A program made the translations under genes and the position numbers. DNA of 56,550 nucleotides from Holdemanella sp. MSK.7.32 (lineage in GTDB: Bacteria > Bacillota_I > Bacilli_A > Erysipelotrichales > Erysipelotrichaceae): contig NZ_JANFYN010000011.1 in the NCBI RefSeq assembly GCF_024460475.1, forward strand, positions 1 to 56,550, given 5' to 3'. The notes under the pieces are model-generated. The model was given only the letters and a program-made list of their open reading frames with translations, was not told the origin of the DNA and did no database searches. Shown in pieces: positions 40,221 through 48,040 of the stretch (its first letter is position 1; each line of letters starts with the position of its first letter).

Positions 40221-40763
40221 TTATTTGTCGATAAGTTGATTTTTGAACGCTTTTATCAGTGTATCGTTCAATTCCTGAGACGGAACCTTCGCCCAGATCT
40301 GTGTGGTATCGAACTCTGGATAGTGATAACGCCAGATATCGTAGTCATCTTTGCTGATTTCACCGGAAGATAGCTTGTCAGCCTGCTCTTTCCATGTATA
40401 CAGCAGTTTCAGCAGTTCGTGAGCTTCTTTTCCTTTGGAAGTATCGACTTTCAGACAGATTTCCTCATCTGCTTCGCTGACAGTCAGACCGTACAGATCT
40501 TCAAGGGTAAATAAAGTGTGCATCAGACCAACATAGCTGTCAATATCAGGCACATCAAGGGCATGAGGGGAAACATCCAGTGCCTGTGCCAATGCTGCGG
40601 TAAGTTCTGCTTTGGGTTTTCGTGTTCCAGTTTCATATTGTGCTAAGCGTACATCGGCACTTCGCTCCGGAAAGCCGACAATCGTACCCAGATATTTTTG
40701 TGTAATTCCACGTAAAAGGCGGAAAAAATGGATTCTCTCTCCAATCGCCATAACAGTATTCAC
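40221..40763 (-). CDS. XRE family HTH regulator
   Basis: Product of 180 residues: an N-terminal HTH (ERIHFFRLLRGITQKYLGTIVGF, RLAQYETGTRKPK) and a C-terminal helical part ending with LYTWKEQADKLSSGEISKDDYDIWRYHYPEFD. This is a regulator type often found on Tn1549-like elements. A decayed relative lies at 51333-51840. It is next to a dead xis/int pair. The DNA is more G+C-rich than its neighbours, in keeping with transfer. Confidence 0.8.
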   Translation of the reverse strand: MNTVMAIGERIHFFRLLRGITQKYLGTIVGFPERSADVRLAQYETGTRKPKAELTAALAQALDVSPHALDVPDIDSYVGLMHTLFTLEDLYGLTVSEADEEICLKVDTSKGKEAHELLKLLYTWKEQADKLSSGEISKDDYDIWRYHYPEFDTTQIWAKVPSQELNDTLIKAFKNQLIDK

Positions 40764-41087
40764 TCCTTACACATGATATACATGGAGTATAGCTGATATG
40801 TTTAATGAAAGTCAATATAATACAAAACAAAAAAGCTTAATATTTTCCGGAAAGCCACTTGACACAAACAAATATGCTTAGCATAACGAATTTAAAATTA
40901 AACAAATAAGTTTAATAAATAACTAAATGACCGTCCGAACAGCACAAACCGCCAAGACCTTGCCAGAAAGCAAGCGAGCACCTGATCTGCTGCAGCAGAT
41001 TGGGACAGCACAGCACCGAACAGGGGATGCCTGCTGGAACTTCCTTCGGATAGAACGGCAATAAAAAATCAGGGAAAGGGATGATAA
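40764..41087. other. intergenic region with mobile-element remnant, no gene
   Basis: The first 150 bases hold the upstream region of the HTH gene. The rest is a G+C-richer stretch (40930-41080) of the kind found before xis in Tn1549-like elements. It has a palindrome CTGCTGCAGCAG near 40989 but no ORF with a ribosome site, except the GGGAAAGGGATG leader of the xis remnant. Confidence 0.4.
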
Positions 41088-41277
41088 GATGAACAACAAA
41101 TTTATTTGTGCCGAAGAAGTGGCACAGGAACTGAGCGTATCGAAACCGTATGCTTATAAGCTAATCAAACGGCTCAACGATGAGCTGAAAGAAAAGGGAT
41201 TTATTACGATTTCCGGGTGAGTGAATCGCCAGTATTTCAATGAAAGACTCTACGGAATGGGAAGGGAGGAACAGTGA
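41088..41277 (+). pseudogene. Tn1549-like excisionase with an internal stop
   Basis: The frame MNNKFICAEEVAQELSVSKPYAYKLIKRLNDELKEKGFITISG, stop TGA, VNRQYFNERLYGMGREEQ is an excisionase HTH protein. The expected arginine codon (CGA) in SGRVNRQYF is TGA, a single-base nonsense change. It overlaps the integrase remnant at TGATG, as in intact elements. Confidence 0.75.
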
Positions 41278-41600
41278 TGCCGGTATTAAAGAACGAAAGC
41301 AATGGAACATGGTATGTGATGTCCAGATATGTCAACTGGAAGGGCGAGCGTAAGCAGAAATGAAAGCGTGGATTTGCTACCAAGAGGGAAGCACAGGAAT
41401 GGGAGCGGATGTTTCAGTTGCAGAACTCATCGGATATGGATATGAGTTTTGAAGCATTTACGGAGCTGTATATCCGGGACATGAAAAGCCGACTGAAAGA
41501 AAACACATGGATGACCAAAGAACATATCATTCGCACGAAGATTTTACCTTATTTCGGAAAGCTGAAAATCAGCAAGATCTCCACAAAAGAGGTTATAATC
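41277..41600 (+). pseudogene. Tn1549-like tyrosine integrase, N-terminal fragment
   Basis: It opens MPVLKNESNGTWYVMSRYVNWKGERKQK, then TGA (41362-41364) where related integrases have cysteine. It continues KRGFATKREAQEWERMFQLQN and the core-binding domain SFEAFTELYIRDMKSRLKENTW to ISTKEV. The catalytic domain is missing because the 186-bp repeat starts at 41598. The element is dead. Confidence 0.78.
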
Positions 41601-41783
41601 GTGTTAGGCTGATTCATTCCCATTCTTTAATGGTGATAGTGCTAGATATTAAAATGCTTGTACTCAATATGTACTCACAGTGACTCCAAAATGAGTACAA
41701 AATATACGTAAAAGATTTGGAATATAAAATAATACAGGAAGTAATTGTGTAAATGACCATATAATGTATATGTTGTATGGATG
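41598..41783 (+). repeat. 186-bp direct repeat, copy 2
   Basis: It matches 39170-39355 almost base for base over the full length. It cuts the integrase remnant on the left and leads into a relaxase-like tail on the right. The two copies bound a 2.4-kb segment. Confidence 0.85.
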
Positions 41784-42031
41784 ACTTACTAGATAAACAG
41801 ATGAATGGATTACTGGCTCAAAGAAAGTATTTGTATTCCAGGTCCTACAAAGAAAAGGATCTAATTGCCAAGGCAAAACTATTCAAAGAAGCAAAAGCAC
41901 TAACGCCGGATATTAAAGTATTAAGAAGTCAGATCAAGAGTCTAGACTATATAAGAAAACGTTCATCAAAGTATAGAGAGTATAATAAACAGTTAGAACA
42001 GAAAAGGAATTTAGATAAACAAAGAGCTTGA
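41777..42031 (+). pseudogene. probable relaxase C-terminal fragment
   Basis: Frame of 84 codons: DDLLDKQMNGLLAQRKYLYSRSYKEKDLIAKAKLFKEAKALTPDIKVLRSQIKSLDYIRKRS. This charged helical tail with QRKYLYSRSY resembles the ends of MobA/VirD2-like relaxases of mobilisable elements. The first ATG lies within the 186-bp repeat and has no strong ribosome site, so I treat it as a tail. It may belong to the same relaxase as the N-terminal piece at 11757. Confidence 0.45.
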
Positions 42032-42060
42032 GCAAATAAGGTTTTACTCAAGCTTTAATT
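42025..42060 (+). terminator. intrinsic terminator
   Basis: AGCTTGAG and CTCAAGCT form an 8-bp stem followed by TTAATT. It overlaps the stop of the relaxase-like tail. Confidence 0.6.
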
Positions 42061-42083
42061 AATGATAAATAAGTGCGATTTTC

Positions 42084-43400
42084 TTAACTTTGTGAAGTGG
42101 TAAAGAGTGTAGAGCTTTTTAATGTTAGATCTTTATCGTTGAATGATTTGATGTCAATAAGGATTTTGATCATCATATCTTTATTGTTGGTTTCTGTATA
42201 GTAATCCAAAATAAAGTTTTGAATAAGTGGAATATCTTCGTATACATTGTTCTGCAAGAGTGACTGATAATACAAAATGATATTTTTTTCAAAATCAACA
42301 TTTTGTTTTTGAGTACGAGCACTTATAGCTTGCAAAAAAGGCTTGTAAAAATCGTCTACAAATTCTAGATGAGATTCTATATAATCTAAACATTTTAGAT
42401 ACTCATTCTGTTTGTAATATGAATAGGGTATGAAATAACATAAATCACAAGATGGATCTTTGTTTTCGATTGTCAAGTTTGTGTATTTTATACATTCATC
42501 ATAATTCTTACTTAATAAAGCATTCCAAGCTAGATTATGATAAATTTGGTCTGTTCTGTAACTTAAGTAATCGTTGTTTGCCGAAGATAATATCTTTAAT
42601 AATTTTTCTTTAGATTCATTGTAAAGACCTAAATCAGTAAGTGTTATACATTCGAACATATCAACGGTAATAATTCGACTATAGTTATTGTGTTGCTTTA
42701 GTAACGCTTTACTGGATATGCATTTTTCATATGCAAGGGTTGGCTGGTTTAGTTCTGCATAAACACTGATTAATTGGAAAATATTCATAGAATAAACGAT
42801 GGATGAGGAATTACACATCATATTTGATTTTAAAAAATAATCAAGTGCTATATGGTTGGAGGCCACATCTCTTTTATAAAAAATTCCTAATAAAGAATAG
42901 TAAATTGAGATTTCATCAGATTGTAAGCAGTTTAAATTTTGATTTAATAAAGCTTCAATTTCAATTATTTTACTATTATTTTTTTCGATTCTTAAATAGT
43001 AAAATAATTGAACGATTTTAAAGGTAAAATAAGCATATGAATTTATTATGTTATTCTCAGATTCTTGAATTATTTTATAAATATCTAAGATTGATTGTTG
43101 CCTTTCAAAGAAAAAGTTTTCAAATATTTCATATAGATATTTTCTTGAAAGAGTATATAAATCATAATTTGTATTAAAGTTTGTGTTCAAAATAGAATCT
43201 ATTTGTTTACACAGGCCATCGGGGAAATGTCTTTTACCATTTTCTAAATCACTTAAAAATCCTTTGTTCATTCTTAATTCTTTTGCCAAACAAGAAAGAG
43301 AAATATTTTGCTTAGTACGCTGAATTCTATAATATGCACCTGTTAATCTTTCAATAGGAACAGAAAGATTGAGTGTATTTTGTTTTATTTGAAATGGCAT
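42084..43400 (-). CDS. HTH-TPR transcriptional regulator (RRNPP-like), module 2
   Basis: Product of 438 residues. The XRE HTH spans residues 22-75 (TKQNISLSCLAKELRMNKGFLSDLENGKRHFPDGLCKQID) and is followed by about 360 residues of helical repeats, including YHNLAWNALLSKNYDECIKYTNLTIENK and FIPYSYYKQNEYLKCLDYIESHLEF. The architecture is that of peptide-responsive RRNPP receptors. It is divergent from a heterodimeric ABC exporter with a micro-ORF between them. The ribosome site GGAGGT is buried in a hairpin (43410-43425). It differs in HTH sequence from the other two regulators in the window. Confidence 0.75.
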   Translation of the reverse strand: MPFQIKQNTLNLSVPIERLTGAYYRIQRTKQNISLSCLAKELRMNKGFLSDLENGKRHFPDGLCKQIDSILNTNFNTNYDLYTLSRKYLYEIFENFFFERQQSILDIYKIIQESENNIINSYAYFTFKIVQLFYYLRIEKNNSKIIEIEALLNQNLNCLQSDEISIYYSLLGIFYKRDVASNHIALDYFLKSNMMCNSSSIVYSMNIFQLISVYAELNQPTLAYEKCISSKALLKQHNNYSRIITVDMFECITLTDLGLYNESKEKLLKILSSANNDYLSYRTDQIYHNLAWNALLSKNYDECIKYTNLTIENKDPSCDLCYFIPYSYYKQNEYLKCLDYIESHLEFVDDFYKPFLQAISARTQKQNVDFEKNIILYYQSLLQNNVYEDIPLIQNFILDYYTETNNKDMMIKILIDIKSFNDKDLTLKSSTLFTTSQS

Positions 43401-43409
43401 AAATAAAAG

Positions 43410-43425
43410 ACCTCCTTTTGGAGGT
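43410..43425 (-). promoter_or_regulatory. hairpin sequestering the ribosome site of the module 2 regulator
   Basis: The mRNA reads ACCTCC-AAAA-GGAGGT, a 6-bp perfect stem in which GGAGGT is the only ribosome site, 9 nt before the ATG. Translation should be reduced while the hairpin is closed. Confidence 0.55.
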
Positions 43426-43429
43426 TATT

Positions 43430-43446
43430 ATCACATGTAATGTGAT
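43430..43446. promoter_or_regulatory. dyad operator candidate between regulator and exporter
   Basis: ATCACATGTAATGTGAT is a perfect palindrome with 7-bp arms. It is placed between the divergent genes, 29 bp from the regulator start, and suits binding by a dimeric HTH protein. Confidence 0.5.
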
Positions 43447-43539
43447 TTGGTTCAAGAATTTAGAAACATTTTGCTTTTGTATTTTTCGTGTATATGTAGG
43501 AATGAAAAGTAAATTTGAAGAAAGTTACAGTTAGTAAAC

Positions 43540-43593
43540 ATGGGCGCATTTACAGAGTTTTGGTTTGGTTTTATAATGAATCCTAAGATTTAA
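43540..43593 (+). CDS. 17-residue micro-ORF, candidate signalling peptide
   Basis: The ORF MGAFTEFWFGFIMNPKI runs from ATG 43540 to TAA 43593, 12 bp before the exporter start. It is strongly aromatic and hydrophobic, with a polar end NPKI. A weak GAAGAAAG lies 15 nt upstream, so initiation is uncertain. Position between an RRNPP-type receptor and an exporter is where a pheromone gene would be expected. Coding status is not proven. Confidence 0.35.
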   Translation: MGAFTEFWFGFIMNPKI

Positions 43594-43605
43594 AAAGAGG
43601 TATGT

Positions 43606-45108
43606 ATGATAGAGAAGAGAGATTATTTTCAGTTATTATTGCATTTTTTATTGATTGTTGTATTATCCTTAATTCAAATAATATACCCAATTTTTGTTTC
43701 TGAGATACTGACAGTTCAATCAACGGTGAATAGTATTTTTGTGATTGTATGTAGTTTGATTGTTGGAAAAATGATTGTTAATATATGTGATTTGATTTTA
43801 AGTGGATCTATGTATTGGAATTTTTTCAAAAGGTTAAGAATGAAATTGATACATAATCTGGTTTATATGGACTATGAGGATGTTTTGAAGAGGAGTGTTG
43901 GTGAATTAACACAAACAGTAGAAAATGATAGTTCTCAAGTTATTGAATTTTATTTAGTGTTTCTAATGACTTTATTGAAAGATATTTTATTTCTTTTAGG
44001 GGTGGTATGTATCGCATTTATAAAGTCATGGATAATAGGTGTTTCGCTTATTGCTATGTTAATTTTTCTTTTTATTGTTTTTCGTTGGATTAATAAAGTT
44101 TCTGAAGTTAAGTGGGCGCAAACGAAGCAGGCTTATCAAAATTTATTTGATATGTTTTCAACGTGTTATTTAATGATGACAGAGCTGAAAAAAATTAATA
44201 GGGAATCTTATTTGGAAAAGAAGCTAAATACATTCATTCAATTTGCTTTTAAGTCAGATTTGATTTCTGGATTCATATCTTATCAATTGTGGATTTCTAC
44301 GATTTTTAGTTTTGGTATGATTAAATTTATAGTTTTATTGATTGGATGTACACAAAATATAAATTTAAGTTTTATTTATTTATTTGTTTATTATATTGAT
44401 TTATTAGATGATCCGATTTATGAATTGCGTACGCAAATGGAGAATATTCCATCTGCAAAGAAGGCGCAAGAAAGAGTATTCGCATTGTTGAAAATTAAGA
44501 GTAAGTTACATTTTGGAACAAAATTATTGAATGGTAATATTTGTTGTATCGATTTGGATCATGTTCATTTTGGATACAATGAGAATCTTGTTTTGAAGGA
44601 TTGTTCACTGCATTTTGAAAATGGAAATATATATGGATTAATTGGTCCTAGTGGTAGTGGTAAATCAACATTAATTAACTTAATTGCACATTTATACGAG
44701 CCACAGTCAGGAACGATATACATAAACAACGTAGGATTGAATGAATATAAAGAAAAAGAAACGTTAAAGGAAATAGAGTATATTGGACAGAATGAAAAGA
44801 ATATGAATCCATATGAAATCGTGGATCCATATCATAGATATAGTCGAGAAAAGATAGAAAAAGACTTGGGCTATACATTGAATGATGAATTATCGAAAGG
44901 GCAATTGCAGTATTTATACTTATATAAAGCTTTAAGAAGTGAAAAGTCAGTAATTATATTGGATGAAATTTTTAGTTATGTGGATATGGATAAGATAAAA
45001 AATGCATTTTCTAAATTTAAAGAAATGAAAAAGATCATAATTGTAGTGACGCATGAAAAAGAAGTCATGCAATTTTGTGATTCAACTATATCCATGGAGG
45101 ATTTGTAA
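43606..45108 (+). CDS. ABC exporter half-transporter A (TMD-NBD)
   Basis: Product of 500 residues: six membrane spans in residues 10-290, then an ATPase domain. Walker A is GLIGPSGSGKSTLINL near residue 345, the Q-loop is YIGQNE, and the signature is degenerate (ELSKGQLQ). Walker B with the catalytic glutamate is VIILDEIFSYVD and the switch histidine is in VVTHEKE. A typical peptide or drug exporter half. It is followed after 2 bp by a second half with the complementary defect, so they should form a heterodimer. No C39 peptidase domain is present. Confidence 0.85.
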   Translation: MIEKRDYFQLLLHFLLIVVLSLIQIIYPIFVSEILTVQSTVNSIFVIVCSLIVGKMIVNICDLILSGSMYWNFFKRLRMKLIHNLVYMDYEDVLKRSVGELTQTVENDSSQVIEFYLVFLMTLLKDILFLLGVVCIAFIKSWIIGVSLIAMLIFLFIVFRWINKVSEVKWAQTKQAYQNLFDMFSTCYLMMTELKKINRESYLEKKLNTFIQFAFKSDLISGFISYQLWISTIFSFGMIKFIVLLIGCTQNINLSFIYLFVYYIDLLDDPIYELRTQMENIPSAKKAQERVFALLKIKSKLHFGTKLLNGNICCIDLDHVHFGYNENLVLKDCSLHFENGNIYGLIGPSGSGKSTLINLIAHLYEPQSGTIYINNVGLNEYKEKETLKEIEYIGQNEKNMNPYEIVDPYHRYSREKIEKDLGYTLNDELSKGQLQYLYLYKALRSEKSVIILDEIFSYVDMDKIKNAFSKFKEMKKIIIVVTHEKEVMQFCDSTISMEDL

Positions 45109-45110
45109 AT

Positions 45111-46469
45111 ATGATTGATGTTATTAAATCGAGTAAACTTTACTTTTTTCTTGATGTTGTGATTTGGTTTGTTGCACACAATCTTCCTATTTTGATTGGA
45201 TTGTTGATTCAAACATACTTTGATGGCGATAATACAATCTTTATCGCTTGTTGCGTATGTGGTTTGGTGTTGATTCGAATAGTCTGTATTTTGATTGGTG
45301 CCAAAGTTGATATAACGGCTCAACATAAATGGGCAAACTTTATGTATAAAAAAGCTTATGCTGCTTTAGAACAATCTGAGATTGAAGCAAAACAGGGTGA
45401 ATTTATGAATGCTTTGAATGAAGATGTGAACGAAATTGTTGGAACTATTTCATATATGATTGATACAGCATGCAACTTAATATATGGAATTATTGTGATT
45501 GTTATTTTGGGACGTATTGATATAAATTTAACTGCATTTGTTACTTTGTTTCCAATTCTTGCGATTGGTTTAAATTCATTGATAAAAAAAAGTGTGGAGA
45601 AATATTCGATCCAATCAAAAGAATATAGTAATAGATTTTCTGAAGAATTGTTAAACTTATTAAAACATTCCAGAGAGATTCGAGTGAGCCGAAAAGAAGA
45701 TGATTATTCGAATAACCTAGATGAAATTGTAAATCAACAAAAATATATTGGATTTAAATTTTCTGTATTTAAAGGCTTATTCTCTACCTTTTCAAGTGCT
45801 GTAACAGACTGTAATTTGATAGTAACCATTTTTTGGTATATGCATTTCAAAACATTATCACCAGGGGCATATGTCTTGTTCATTACCTATTCATTTGATT
45901 TATCTTCTTTAGCTATTTATATGAGTACATTGATAGTTTCATTACAAAGTACGAAAGTATATATTCAAGATTTCTATAAGAAAATTGAAAATAAGAAAAG
46001 AAAGAGAATTTCTATAGATGATTCTATATTGTCAAAAATAGAATATAATACAATCAATGTTCTGGTTGGGAAAAATGGATCAGGAAAAAGTATGAGCTTA
46101 GAATATATAAATACACAGTTGCCGGATTCTGTCATGTTACCAGAGAATTATCATTTAATGGATGTATCTAAAAAGGAAAATATTTGTTTAAATCAAGCTG
46201 TAGATTATGATAATTTATTTCTAGAAGACATTTTAAATGAACATGTTGGAAATGACAATTTATCTGGAGGTCAACAATTTAGGATGGTATTAATGAGAAC
46301 GCTATTAACCGATGCAAAAATCATCTTAATAGATAATAATTTTATGAGTGTGGATTCTAAACTTAGAGAAAAAATATTTGAATATCTGAAGAAATCTGGA
46401 AAGACAATTGTTTTTACAGATCATTTGTATCGAAACGAATATAAAGAGTTTAGTGTGATAGAAGTATAA
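45111..46469 (+). CDS. ABC exporter half-transporter B (TMD-NBD)
   Basis: Product of 452 residues: six membrane spans up to residue 290 and a short ATPase domain. Walker A is VLVGKNGSGKSMSLEY and the signature is intact (NLSGGQQFRMVL). Walker B is KIILIDNNFMSVD, with asparagine where the catalytic glutamate should be. The switch histidine is in FTDHLYRN. The region between Walker A and the signature is shorter than usual. It pairs with half A to give one good and one degenerate ATP site. Confidence 0.85.
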   Translation: MIDVIKSSKLYFFLDVVIWFVAHNLPILIGLLIQTYFDGDNTIFIACCVCGLVLIRIVCILIGAKVDITAQHKWANFMYKKAYAALEQSEIEAKQGEFMNALNEDVNEIVGTISYMIDTACNLIYGIIVIVILGRIDINLTAFVTLFPILAIGLNSLIKKSVEKYSIQSKEYSNRFSEELLNLLKHSREIRVSRKEDDYSNNLDEIVNQQKYIGFKFSVFKGLFSTFSSAVTDCNLIVTIFWYMHFKTLSPGAYVLFITYSFDLSSLAIYMSTLIVSLQSTKVYIQDFYKKIENKKRKRISIDDSILSKIEYNTINVLVGKNGSGKSMSLEYINTQLPDSVMLPENYHLMDVSKKENICLNQAVDYDNLFLEDILNEHVGNDNLSGGQQFRMVLMRTLLTDAKIILIDNNFMSVDSKLREKIFEYLKKSGKTIVFTDHLYRNEYKEFSVIEV

Positions 46470-46569
46470 ATAAAAATAGGAGACAATGTCATTAAGTTAA
46501 ACAATATCTAAAGTTTATATGTATATAGGTTGTTTTGTTACTAAAAGGATATTAATCATATAGAGAACT

Positions 46570-47526
46570 TTAATCATCTTTTTTTGATAATGTTGGATGT
46601 TGCATATAGAATATTTCTTTTTGACGATCTATTTCTGCTTTTAATTGTTCTTTTGAAGGAAGGTAAGTTAGGTATTTAGACATAAAAAGTCTATCATTAT
46701 CATGAAGAATAGAATATCTAGCAATATCTTCATCTGTTTCAGAACAAAGAAGTATTCCAAGCGTTGGATTATCTCCTTCTTTGCATTTTAAATCGTCATA
46801 CATTCGAACATACATATCAATTTGACCAACATCTTGATGTGTGATTTTCCCCATTTTTAAATCAATGAGAACATAGCATTTTAATTCGATATTGTAGAAA
46901 ACGAGATCAATATAGTAGTCTTCAGTTCCAGTTACAATGTGTTGTTGTCTAGCAACAAATGCAAATCCCTTTCCCATTTCCATTAAGAAATCTCTGATAT
47001 GTGTCAAAATAGCTGACTCCAAATCATTTTCAAGGTAAGAATCTTCATTTTTGAATCCCAAAAACTCTGCAACAATTGGACTTTTTAATAATTCAAACTG
47101 ATTTTTTTGATTTTCTGAATTCTTCAGAAGCATTTCGTTAACAACATCATTTTTCTTTGGAGATTGCATTAATCGATAGAAATATTGTGTGCTGACGTTT
47201 TTGTCTAATGTTCGAGAACTCCATCCCTCATTTGAGGCTTCATTCATATACCATAATCTTGCGTTTTCATCAGAAACACGTAATAAACTTCTAAAATGCG
47301 TCCAAGTTAAATTGTGAACGCATGCGTTCACAATTCGTACATCAGGAAAAGCAATATAAAATTTGCGGAAATATTGGAAGTTTCTCTTTAAAAAACTTTT
47401 TCCGTATTCTTTTGTAAGTTCATCAGCTAAAGCATCAATCAGAGCTTGCCCATATTGTGCTCTTTCATTTCCGTTTTGTTCTTGCTCAACAATACGTTTA
47501 CCCACATGCCAATATGTTAGTATCAT
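46570..47526 (-). CDS. DUF1016/YhcG family PD-(D/E)xK nuclease
   Basis: Product of 318 residues. The N-terminal DUF1016_N region is MILTYWHVGKRIVEQEQNG...FLKRNFQYFRKFYIAFPD. The C-terminal nuclease has EDYYIDLVFYNIELKCYVLIDLKMGKITHQDVGQIDMYV, with the D...D-L-K catalytic pattern. Such proteins occur beside restriction systems and in islands. The frame upstream of the ATG continues as KKVAYNATNK, and a shift at an A6 run (47557-47562) would join it to DIKDIISSGQ. The usual first 30 residues therefore look frameshifted. Activity is uncertain. Confidence 0.78.
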   Translation of the reverse strand: MILTYWHVGKRIVEQEQNGNERAQYGQALIDALADELTKEYGKSFLKRNFQYFRKFYIAFPDVRIVNACVHNLTWTHFRSLLRVSDENARLWYMNEASNEGWSSRTLDKNVSTQYFYRLMQSPKKNDVVNEMLLKNSENQKNQFELLKSPIVAEFLGFKNEDSYLENDLESAILTHIRDFLMEMGKGFAFVARQQHIVTGTEDYYIDLVFYNIELKCYVLIDLKMGKITHQDVGQIDMYVRMYDDLKCKEGDNPTLGILLCSETDEDIARYSILHDNDRLFMSKYLTYLPSKEQLKAEIDRQKEIFYMQHPTLSKKDD

Positions 47527-47614
47527 TGCTTTGTTGGTAGCATTGTATGCTACTTTTTTGGCCAGAAGAAATGATATCTTTAATGTCAGTGATTATAGCT
47601 GCATATGACGGAAA

Positions 47615-47637
47615 AATGGTGTGCGTGTAGCGCACCA
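47615..47637. repeat. inverted repeat downstream of accessory genes
   Basis: ATGGTGTGC and GCGCACCAT form a 9-bp arm pair (one G-U) around GTGTA. No T tract follows. The rest of 47640-47700 holds nothing that I can name. Confidence 0.35.
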
Positions 47638-47706
47638 TCAGTGTATCTGTAGCGGTCAATCGGTGTATGATCATAAAATCTAAGCTTTTAGAAATATTAT
47701 ATAAAT

Positions 47707-47742
47707 TTTAACTCGGCATTTAACTCGGCATGCCGAGTTAAA
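47707..47742. repeat. triple 12-bp repeat TTTAACTCGGCA (two direct, one inverted)
   Basis: Units at 47707-47718 and 47719-47730 are identical and tandem. The third, at 47731-47742, is the perfect inverted copy, making a 24-bp palindrome centred on GGCATGCC. It lies just after the 25-codon ORF under the T-box. Confidence 0.75.
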
Positions 47743-47749
47743 TCATTCA

Positions 47750-47827
47750 CTATTTTTTTACTAATTTATAATTAGCATATCTACCGGTTCTATCGTTTTG
47801 AATAATATTCTCTTTTTTTAATTTCAT
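47750..47827 (-). CDS. 25-residue ORF under a T-box leader, perhaps a regulator tail
   Basis: On the minus strand GGAGG lies 9 nt before an ATG that opens MKLKKENIIQNDRTGRYANYK and stops after LVKK. The pattern ENIIQNDRTGRYANYKL resembles the winged-helix end of AlbA_2-type regulators. A truncated gene placed by chance behind the leader is therefore one explanation, and a real small peptide the other. Confidence 0.4.
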   Translation of the reverse strand: MKLKKENIIQNDRTGRYANYKLVKK

Positions 47828-47849
47828 TTCTTTTTTCCTCCAGCACACA

Positions 47850-48005
47850 AAAAAAGATTCATCCCAAAACATGAGACGAATCTGATATCCGCGGTACCAC
47901 TCAATTTGCATAGAAAACTATGCCACTCTACTAGACTCCAACAAGTCCAAAACCTGTACCGTCAATATAAAAAGGATCGAATAAAGTCCATTTTCAAGAA
48001 TTCCA
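47850..48005 (-). ncRNA. T-box riboswitch, 3' part with terminator
   Basis: On the minus strand the invariant T-box motif TGGTACCGCG (47890-47899) follows a small stem (GCATAG/CTATGC). It is followed by a terminator hairpin (AGATTCRTC type arms, 47856-47883) and seven T. Only about 140 nt separate it from the cytX stop, short for a full stem I, so the specifier could not be read. It lies in the right orientation to control the 25-codon ORF. Confidence 0.8.
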
Positions 48006-48040
48006 TTCCATCCATTTTCATTTTTTCATAAATCTATATT

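Noticed and set aside
41409..41612. 67-codon ORF as an independent small protein
   Set aside because: It is the continuation of the integrase pseudogene after its TGA and is cut by the 186-bp repeat.
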